Shown: piece after piece, positions 1 to 5,217 of the stretch
Position numbering within the stretch: position 1 is the first letter of the stretch
Layout: each line of letters starts with the position of its first letter
Assembly: GCA_031285415.1 (NCBI GenBank)
Contig: JAITWF010000073.1
Span: 1 to 6,588 of the forward strand
DNA length: 6,588 nucleotides
Direction: 5' to 3'
DNA from: Deferribacteraceae bacterium
Lineage (GTDB): Bacteria; Chrysiogenota; Deferribacteres; Deferribacterales; JAISNW01
Translations under genes and position numbers: made by a program
The notes under the pieces: generated by a model
Database searches by the model: none
The model's input: the letters and a program-made list of their open reading frames with translations, nothing else
What the model was told of the DNA's origin: nothing

Positions 1-1
1 C

Positions 2-370
2 ATCTATGGCCCCGGTGAGGAGGAGTATCCTCGCAAGGTACAATCGATGATGAAGCAGAGGGCGTTGCCAGAGTATCCACACTCAGGGATCGCTAGAATG
101 CGAGGGATCTTCGAGAGAGCTACACTGCATATCGGGTGCGACAACGGCCCTGCCAATATTGCCAAAGCGTCGCCATGCTCAACGATTGTCCTATACTCAA
201 ACTCTCGAGCAAGCAGCTGGACGCCGCCAGGCAACCCTAGATATATAACGTTAGAGAACGACGTCCCTTGCAAGTCAAAGTGCCTACATGAACGGTGCAA
301 GAACCCTATCTGCGTAACGAATACGACAGTAGATGAAGTGTTAGAGGCGACAAAGAGAGTATTAATATGA
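2..370 (+). CDS. Glycosyltransferase family 9 (heptosyltransferase-like), C-terminal part
   Basis: The 5' end is outside the window; 122 C-terminal residues are visible. The segment carries the sugar-nucleotide-binding end of a GT-B fold GT9 enzyme. Visible residues 41-54 read as a strand followed by CDNGPANIA, the family's 'D-x-GP-x-H-I-A' motif, with C59-L64 as the next strand (usually 'x-P-x-V-x-L-F/Y') and W73-P75 as the 'W-x-P' element. A cysteine-rich tail (C90, C94, C99, C104) and a final 'T-T-V-D-E-V' helix are also typical of GT9. Known members transfer heptose or related sugars from a nucleotide donor to lipopolysaccharide core at the cytoplasmic face of the inner membrane; the acceptor here cannot be told. 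The motif histidine is asparagine (N52). The stop overlaps the next start by ATGA, so the two are probably co-translated. Family assignment is fairly secure; substrate is not. Confidence 0.8.
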   Translation: MYGPGEEEYPRKVQSMMKQRALPEYPHSGIARMRGIFERATLHIGCDNGPANIAKASPCSTIVLYSNSRASSWTPPGNPRYITLENDVPCKSKCLHERCKNPICVTNTTVDEVLEATKRVLI

Positions 371-1665
371 AAATTCCATCGTTAGTTTATGCGAATATTA
401 AGGGGGAGATCTTTGATCACCCCGAGTTAAAGATGAGTATGCGCTCTGGCGGATACGACTTTATGCCATATGAATCGGAGCTGATACCGATTCCAGCCAA
501 CTCTCGCCTATACTTTATGCCGCAGACCGAGGCGATAGGCTTTGATATGACCATGGGTGGCTTCACGACTCTGCCCGATTCATACGCCGTTAGCGTTTTC
601 CTCCCCCCTGCATATTTGCGGCTGTTCCTGCCATCGTACAAGAAGCTAGATGATAGCGTTATGCCGCTATACGCCTACACCGCTGTGGGTTGGCTTGATG
701 ATCACTTTGTGGTACCTGCGATCAAGGTGGACGACGACTCTCGCTGGAGACCAGATCTATACGATTACACCGAATCGTTCGCCCCCAAGGTAGAGGAGTT
801 TCTGCGCCGATTTCCCGATAATAGATTATATAAACAGCTCTCTCGCTGCGCACTTGAGTATCACTGCACAGCGGCGAAGAATGTATTCTATCCACGTTGG
901 GAGTGCCCTATGCCAACCTCGCCAGCGTGCAACGCAGGGTGCGTGGGGTGTATCTCTCTGCAAGAGTCGGAGTGCTGCCCAAGTCCGCAGACGAGGCTCT
1001 CATTTATGCCTACGCCAGAGGAGATCGCCTCTGTAGCAAGCTATCACGCCACGCACGCAAAGGATCCGATCATAAGCTTTGGTCAGGGGTGCGAGGGGGA
1101 TCCAGTTCTCGCAGCGGATAACATTGCAGAGGCTATCACATTGATACGCAAGAATCTTCCCAATTTGACAATCAACTTCAACTCAAACTGTAGTATCCCT
1201 GAAAAGGTAGAAAAGGTTATCGCTGCTGGGGCTGATAGCATACGAGTATCGCTGAATAGCGTAATTCCATCTACGTATAACGCCTACTATAGACCGAAAA
1301 ACTATACATTCGATGATGTTTGCCGCAGTATCGAGATTGCAAACGAAAGGGGGGTATACGTTGCGCTAAACCTCCTGATGATCCCTGGTATGAACGATAG
1401 AAAATCTGAAACAGATGCACTTATCGCATTTATGGATAAGTATAAGATAGACCTGATTCAGACACGAAACCTGAATATCGACGCAGAGCTTCTCTTTAAA
1501 TCGTTGAATCTACCGCACGATGAGCTATTAAGTATCAAAAATATGTTGCGTTTAATAAAGAAGAAACATCCACATGTAAAGTTTGGCTACTTTAACCGCA
1601 TGAAGAGAGATTTTCAGCAGGATAGGGGCTTGCCAGACCTGAAGGTGAAGAAGTTTAAGAAATAG
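367..1665 (+). CDS. Radical SAM protein of unassigned function
   Basis: This 432-residue protein has the radical SAM cluster motif C188-x3-C192-x2-C195, which ligates a [4Fe-4S] cluster that cleaves S-adenosylmethionine. It is followed by GQGCEGDP (239-246), the SAM-binding glycine-rich strand, then 'IRVSLNS' (292-298) and 'LNLLMIPGMND' (334-344), later barrel strands. Residues 1 to about 175 form an N-terminal region I cannot assign; it is hydrophobic-aromatic but has no obvious signal peptide or membrane helix. A cysteine pair (C203-C204) follows the cluster motif, and there is no evident C-terminal SPASM-type cysteine cluster. From memory, similar proteins with the 'GQGCEG-P' and 'CPSP-x' motifs occur as conserved uncharacterised radical SAM proteins in other Gram-negative bacteria. 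The start at 367 overlaps the upstream stop by ATGA and has GAGAG seven bases before it. A MnmC-like gene follows after 18 bases, which might hint at RNA modification, but this is inference. Confidence 0.9.
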   Translation: MKIPSLVYANIKGEIFDHPELKMSMRSGGYDFMPYESELIPIPANSRLYFMPQTEAIGFDMTMGGFTTLPDSYAVSVFLPPAYLRLFLPSYKKLDDSVMPLYAYTAVGWLDDHFVVPAIKVDDDSRWRPDLYDYTESFAPKVEEFLRRFPDNRLYKQLSRCALEYHCTAAKNVFYPRWECPMPTSPACNAGCVGCISLQESECCPSPQTRLSFMPTPEEIASVASYHATHAKDPIISFGQGCEGDPVLAADNIAEAITLIRKNLPNLTINFNSNCSIPEKVEKVIAAGADSIRVSLNSVIPSTYNAYYRPKNYTFDDVCRSIEIANERGVYVALNLLMIPGMNDRKSETDALIAFMDKYKIDLIQTRNLNIDAELLFKSLNLPHDELLSIKNMLRLIKKKHPHVKFGYFNRMKRDFQQDRGLPDLKVKKFKK

Positions 1666-1675
1666 CCTGCCCAAT

Positions 1676-1680
1676 GGTGA
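1676..1680 (+). promoter_or_regulatory. Ribosome binding site of the MnmC-like gene
   Basis: GGTGA lies three bases before the ATG at 1684, a rather tight spacing. The TGA of this site (1678-1680) is itself an in-frame stop just upstream, so the start cannot lie further left, and no better ATG or GTG is in frame. Confidence 0.5.
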
Positions 1681-1683
1681 ATA

Positions 1684-2391
1684 ATGCTTGCTACAATCTT
1701 TAAAGATAAAAAGCTCACTACCTCCGCCGATGGCTCGATCATATTCTATAGCCTCGCCTATGCGGAGGCGTATCGGGCTAAATCTATCGGAGCTTATACA
1801 GAGAGTTTGCATAAGTTTGTAAAGTCAAGCGGTGTGCTAGAGAAGACGAAAGACAGAGATCTGCGAATCTTGGATCTATGCTTTGGACTAGGCTATAACT
1901 GCGCCGTAACCTTTGAACATGCCGCCAGAGTGGATTCAACGAATAGGGTGCATATCGTCAGCGTAGAGATGGATGCACACCTTATCGAGCTTGTGAACTC
2001 TCTAAATATCTTATTCCCCGTTAAAGGATATCAAACGGTGCGCCAATGCCTGAAAGAGGGGAGATCGGGCAGATTTTCGATGGAGATGTATAATATCGAC
2101 GCCTTAACGGCTATATATAATATAAATGGACATTTCGATGCAATCTACTTCGACCCATTCAGTATATCAAAAAATCCAGAGATGTGGAGTGTAGCGGTGT
2201 TCCGCCGTTTAAGGGAGCTTCTTGCGGATGATGGAGTGCTTGTGACGTACGCCTGTGGCAAGAGTGCTAGAAAGAATATGACAGAGGCAGGGCTTATCGT
2301 AGAGGATACCGCCTCTGCCGTTGGAGCTTTTCACCCTGGAACGAGGGCGAGGAAATGTTCTTCCCCTCCCCCTTGGGGGGAGGGGAAATAG
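1684..2391 (+). CDS. mnmC: MnmC-like tRNA (mnm5s2U34) methyltransferase, stand-alone domain
   Basis: This 235-residue protein is a SAM-dependent Rossmann-fold methyltransferase of the MnmC methyltransferase (DUF752) family. Evidence is the N-terminal 'DGSIIFYSLAYAEAY' to 'GAYTESLHKFV' segment (16-46), equivalent to the family's 'DGS-x-T-L … E-x-Y-H-S … GA-x-x-E-S'. The SAM loop is ILDLCFGLGYN (62-72), the acidic residue is E95 in 'SVEMD', and the active-site region is YFDPFSISKNPEMWS (155-169), matching 'D-x-F-x-P-x-K-N-P-E-L-W'. Family members methylate 5-aminomethyl-2-thiouridine at the tRNA wobble base. The FAD oxidase half found in the E. coli fusion is absent, as in stand-alone versions. 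A 'HPGTRAR' stretch (217-223) matches the usual end of the family; the last dozen residues (C225-K235) are encoded by a GC-rich hairpin and look non-native. The gene is probably in one operon with the radical SAM gene. Confidence 0.82.
   Translation: MLATIFKDKKLTTSADGSIIFYSLAYAEAYRAKSIGAYTESLHKFVKSSGVLEKTKDRDLRILDLCFGLGYNCAVTFEHAARVDSTNRVHIVSVEMDAHLIELVNSLNILFPVKGYQTVRQCLKEGRSGRFSMEMYNIDALTAIYNINGHFDAIYFDPFSISKNPEMWSVAVFRRLRELLADDGVLVTYACGKSARKNMTEAGLIVEDTASAVGAFHPGTRARKCSSPPPWGEGK
2361..2387. terminator. GC-rich 12-bp hairpin at a convergent gene junction
   Basis: Left arm TTCCCCTCCCCC (2361-2372) and right arm GGGGGAGGGGAA (2376-2387) pair perfectly around the loop TTG. It sits at the meeting point of the rightward mnmC-like gene and leftward purB, whose stop codons are one base apart. 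A terminator for one or both transcripts is the simplest reading. However, neither side is followed by a convincing T-run, so it could instead be a dispersed palindromic repeat unit or an RNA 3'-end stabiliser. It lies inside the mnmC-like reading frame rather than after it. Confidence 0.5.
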
Positions 2392-2392
2392 G

Positions 2393-3823
2393 TCAGACCT
2401 TGATATCAGCACTCTTCCCCAATATATTCTTATTCTTTTCAAGTACTGGATCAATATATTCAGCCACAAACTCTGCCGTCTGTGCTGGCGATCTGCCCAC
2501 ATAATCTTTCGGATCGAGTAGGGTGGCGATCTGCGAAGCCGATAGTGGGATACTATCATCCGCCGCCATTAGCTCCATCATATTATTATCAAGACCCTCT
2601 TGCTTCACACGTTTCGCCGCCTCAATAGAGTGTACACGAATGCGCTCATGCATATCCTGCCTGTCGGCACCCTGTTTCACAGCCTCCATAATAACATTTT
2701 CAGTCGCCATAAATGGCAGTTCGCCAGCGATCCGTTTTGCGATAATCTTATCGTAGACCACTAGCCCATCGCTAATATTGATCAGTAGCTCCATAATAGA
2801 ATCGATCCCTAAGAACGCCTCTGGGATCGACATTCTACGATTGGCAGAGTCGTCCAACGTGCGCTCAAACCACTGCGTAGAGTGGGTGTAGTATGGGTTT
2901 GCCGATAGACTTATCACATAGCGAGAGATCGAGCAGACACGCTCCGAACGCATAGGGTTACGTTTATATGCCATTGCGCTAGAGCCGATCTGGGTAGACT
3001 CAAACGGCTCCTCGATCTCCTTTAGATGTGCCAGAAGGCGTATATCGTTGGCAAATTTATGTGCCGATTCCGCCACACCTGCAAGGGAGGCAAGCACTCG
3101 GCTATCCTGTTTGCGGCTATAGGTCTGCCCAGATACAGGCTGTACACGGCTAAACCCGATCTTCTTCGCCACTAATGTATCAAGTGCCTTTACCTTCTCG
3201 TGATCATTATTGAATAGACTCATGAACGACGCCTGTGTGCCTGTGGTGCCTTTAGTACCTAATAGCATAAGGCTCTGCATGGTAAACTCGATATTCTCGA
3301 GATCCATCAGAAGATCTTGCATCCATAGCGTTGCACGTTTGCCAACGGTAGTCAGCTGTGCTGGCTGAAAGTGTGTAAACCCTAGGGTAGGGAGGTCTTT
3401 ATACTGTAGTGCAAACTTCTTGAGGTTGTTAAGCACATTTACTAGCTTTGCATGGACAACTGATAGCGCCTCATGCATGATCAGAATATCGGCGTTATCA
3501 CCTACGAAGCAGCTCGTAGCACCAAGGTGTATAATCGGCATAGCCTCTGGAGCCGCACAGCCGTATGTGTGAACGTGCGCCATAACGTCGTGTCGAAACT
3601 TCTTCTCCATCGTTCTAGCGTAATCGTAATCGATAGGGGAGATATTCTCTTTCATCTGCTGAATCTGTGCATCTGTAATAGGAAGTCCAAGCTCCTGCTC
3701 CGCCTCTGCAAGGGCGATCCACAGCTTGCGCCATGTGGTAAACTTCTTATCAGGTGAGAATAGGGCGAGCATCTCACGGCTAGCGTATCTCTCTTTGAAT
3801 GGTGTGTCGTAGGTGTTGTTCAT
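2393..3823 (-). CDS. purB: Adenylosuccinate lyase
   Basis: At 476 residues this is full length for the large PurB form that resembles human ADSL and clostridial enzymes. It catalyses fumarate elimination twice in purine synthesis: SAICAR to AICAR and adenylosuccinate to AMP, as a cytosolic homotetramer of the aspartase/fumarase fold. Visible motifs, in order, are 'RYASREM' (12-18), 'RHDVMAHVH' (77-85) with the conserved His78, 'GATSCFVGDN' (101-110), 'GFTHFQPAQLTTVGKR' (148-163) with His151, 'KGTTGTQASF' (191-200), and the lyase signature GSSAMAYKRNP (280-290) with the catalytic loop serine at 281-282. 'QWFERTLDDSANRR' (317-330) and 'LPFMATEN' (369-376) follow. The start codon overlaps the stop of the upstream deaminase gene by ATGA, so it is the distal gene of that operon and probably translationally coupled. 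Confidence 0.97.
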   Translation of the reverse strand: MNNTYDTPFKERYASREMLALFSPDKKFTTWRKLWIALAEAEQELGLPITDAQIQQMKENISPIDYDYARTMEKKFRHDVMAHVHTYGCAAPEAMPIIHLGATSCFVGDNADILIMHEALSVVHAKLVNVLNNLKKFALQYKDLPTLGFTHFQPAQLTTVGKRATLWMQDLLMDLENIEFTMQSLMLLGTKGTTGTQASFMSLFNNDHEKVKALDTLVAKKIGFSRVQPVSGQTYSRKQDSRVLASLAGVAESAHKFANDIRLLAHLKEIEEPFESTQIGSSAMAYKRNPMRSERVCSISRYVISLSANPYYTHSTQWFERTLDDSANRRMSIPEAFLGIDSIMELLINISDGLVVYDKIIAKRIAGELPFMATENVIMEAVKQGADRQDMHERIRVHSIEAAKRVKQEGLDNNMMELMAADDSIPLSASQIATLLDPKDYVGRSPAQTAEFVAEYIDPVLEKNKNILGKSADIKV

Positions 3824-5100
3824 ATTAATTTATCTCTCCATATTTTACTTTTATATCTCACAGCCTCTACATCTATAGTCGTCAGAGTTCTGTTAATCAT
3901 GAGCGGCTTGCCAGCCACATACATATCTGTAATATCGTTTTTCTTTGCGCAGTATACGAGGTGGGCTATCGGATCGAATACAGGCTGCATGCTAAGTGCT
4001 TCGAAGGAGAGTACAAAGAAGTCTGCCTCCTTTCCTTTAGCAAGTTCACCTACATTATCCATATAGAGAGCTTTTGCGGCGTTTTTAGTGGCACAATCAA
4101 GTGTTTCATGGGCATTAAGGGCGGTTGCGTCTTGAGTGATCCCCTTCTGTAGTAGCGAAGCGATATTGATCTCTGATAGCATATCTTGATCGTTTGTGCT
4201 GGCGGCACTATCTGTACCGATAGTCACATTCGCACCAGCCTTTATTAGCTTTTGAATTGGGGCGATCCCACTGCCTAGCTTCAAGTTACTCTTAGCGCAG
4301 TGCGACATATTCACCTTTTTGGCACCCATAAGGGCGATCTCATCATCGTTTAAGTGTACGCAGTGGGCGAAGATCGATTTACAATCAAATGCTCCCACCT
4401 CGTCCATTATAGCAATAGGGCGTTTGCCGTAGCGAGCAGTGATATCATCGTTCTCCCTCGCCGTCTCCGCTAGGTGTGTGTGCAGCAGGATATCTTTCTC
4501 TCGCACATAATCAACTACTGCTCGGTACGTATCAGGGGTGGCAGTGTAGGGGGCGTGAGGGCAAATCGATATATTTATCAGTGGATTATCTTTGGTCATC
4601 TCTACCAATGAATCAGCACTCTTCTTAAACTCATCAGCCTTAGCACTCTTTGTAGCGTTTATATCCATCACCACGCCACAGCCGATCGTGCCTCTAAGCC
4701 CGATCTCCGATAGTGTGCGGATCGCAACGCCAGCGTAGAAGTACATATCGTTTGCACACGATACGCCACTGGTGATCATATCAGCAGCGGCAAGGAGGAC
4801 AGCATCCTTTACAAGCTCATTCGATAGCCACTTGCGCTCGGTAGGCCAGATATGGTTAGTTAGCCAATCGTTCAGCGATAGATCATCTGCAATCCCTCTG
4901 AACATCGTCATCGGTAGGTGTGTGTGCGTGTTTATCAGGGCAGGGAAGATAGCAGAGTTTGAAAACCTGCGAAGCTCATACCCCTCTGGCTCACTCTCTG
5001 ATAACCCCTCAACTTTGCCATCGGCTACTAGTAGCCAAGAGTTGCGACAAAGGCGTGATTCATAGTAGACATAATCTGAATAGTATGCATATCTTTTCAT
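3820..5100 (-). CDS. mtaD: MtaD-type 5'-methylthioadenosine/S-adenosylhomocysteine deaminase (amidohydrolase)
   Basis: This 426-residue protein is a full-length amidohydrolase of the MtaD/SAH deaminase group. Metal and active-site residues expected from the characterised Thermotoga enzyme can be placed: H59 and H61 in 'NTHTHLPMTMFRG', E88 in 'NHIWPTE', H182 in 'CPHAPY', H209 and E212 in 'LHTHLAE', H246 in 'FAHCVHL', and D297 in 'GTDSAAS'. The 'MSHCAKSNLKLGSGIAP' stretch (265-281) is also diagnostic. The family hydrolytically deaminates S-adenosylhomocysteine and methylthioadenosine to inosyl forms in the cytosol, and some relatives accept adenosine or 5'-deoxyadenosine. It is the first gene of a leftward operon and its TGA overlaps the purB ATG. 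An in-frame TAG three codons upstream fixes 5100 as the leftmost possible start, although no strong ribosome binding site is seen. Guanine or cytosine deaminases of the same superfamily are less likely given these motifs. Confidence 0.88.
   Translation of the reverse strand: MKRYAYYSDYVYYESRLCRNSWLLVADGKVEGLSESEPEGYELRRFSNSAIFPALINTHTHLPMTMFRGIADDLSLNDWLTNHIWPTERKWLSNELVKDAVLLAAADMITSGVSCANDMYFYAGVAIRTLSEIGLRGTIGCGVVMDINATKSAKADEFKKSADSLVEMTKDNPLINISICPHAPYTATPDTYRAVVDYVREKDILLHTHLAETARENDDITARYGKRPIAIMDEVGAFDCKSIFAHCVHLNDDEIALMGAKKVNMSHCAKSNLKLGSGIAPIQKLIKAGANVTIGTDSAASTNDQDMLSEINIASLLQKGITQDATALNAHETLDCATKNAAKALYMDNVGELAKGKEADFFVLSFEALSMQPVFDPIAHLVYCAKKNDITDMYVAGKPLMINRTLTTIDVEAVRYKSKIWRDKLI
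3834..3839 (-). promoter_or_regulatory. Ribosome binding site of purB
   Basis: On the minus strand GGAGAG lies ten bases before the purB ATG, within the last codons of the deaminase gene. The spacing is slightly long, but the purine-rich match and the ATGA overlap support the 3823 start. Confidence 0.5.
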
Positions 5101-5144
5101 AGATAACTATCTAACATATCGATAGAACTTTATCAATTTATTAT

Positions 5145-5175
5145 ATTGTATCCTAGTAAACATTTTTATTGACAA
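5145..5175 (-). promoter_or_regulatory. Candidate sigma-70-type promoter for the mtaD-purB operon
   Basis: On the minus strand a TTGTCA (5170-5175) precedes TACAAT (5145-5150) with a 19-base spacer, and a TATAAT (5140-5145) lies just beyond. The hexamers are good but the spacing is long for the first pair, and the second -10 lacks a good -35. The exact start is therefore uncertain, but the placement 45-75 bases before mtaD is sensible. Confidence 0.4.
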
Positions 5176-5198
5176 GGAAACTAAATAAGAGTACCTTG
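5169..5198 (+). promoter_or_regulatory. Candidate promoter and operator-like palindrome for the metal ATPase gene
   Basis: TTGACA (5169-5174), a perfect -35, is followed after 17 bases by TACCTT (5192-5197), a poor -10. An imperfect inverted repeat, CAAGGaaACT … AGTaCCTTG (5173-5182 and 5190-5198), covers the spacer. A palindrome filling the space between -35 and -10 is the arrangement used by MerR-family metal regulators of zinc and cadmium ATPases, although those promoters usually have a 19-20 base spacer. No regulator gene is in the window. The -35 overlaps the opposite-strand TTGTCA of the mtaD promoter candidate. Confidence 0.35.
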
Positions 5199-5206
5199 CG
5201 AACCAT

Positions 5207-5212
5207 GAGGTG
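5207..5212 (+). promoter_or_regulatory. Ribosome binding site deciding the ATPase start
   Basis: GAGGTG lies five bases before the ATG at 5218, a strong site with ideal spacing. An in-frame TGA at 5206-5208 rules out any start further upstream, so the ATPase really begins here unless a frameshift is involved. Confidence 0.65.
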
Positions 5213-5217
5213 TAGAG

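Larger units (their letters stand above)
5101..5217. other. Intergenic region between divergent mtaD and ATPase genes
   Basis: This 117-base A+T-rich stretch is the only real gap in the window and separates two genes pointing away from each other. It contains promoter-like elements for both directions (listed separately) and a short inverted repeat AGATA-AC-TATCT (5101-5112) immediately before the mtaD start. No reading frame through it continues the ATPase, and no RNA gene was recognised. Confidence 0.8.

Noticed and set aside
4..300. Open minus-strand frame opposite the glycosyltransferase
   Set aside because: The plus-strand frame carries clear GT9 motifs; the antisense frame has none.
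2391..2399. Small palindrome GGTC-A-GACC at the purB stop
   Set aside because: Four-base arms are expected by chance and it is explained by the purB terminal codons.
2209..2559. Long open frame on the minus strand crossing the mnmC-purB junction
   Set aside because: It overlaps both real genes in another frame, has low-complexity Pro/Arg/Gly content from the hairpin, and no recognisable motif.
2957..2980. PurB signature reads SSAMAYKRNP where human and many bacterial enzymes have SSAMPYKRNP
   Set aside because: From memory, clostridial-type PurB proteins also have alanine here, and all catalytic residues are intact, so it looks like a clade feature and not a defect.
5101..5217. Possible frameshifted remainder of the ATPase N-terminus in the gap
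   Set aside because: The gap is A+T-rich with stops in all rightward frames, and at 117 bases is too short for an HMA domain plus a helix.
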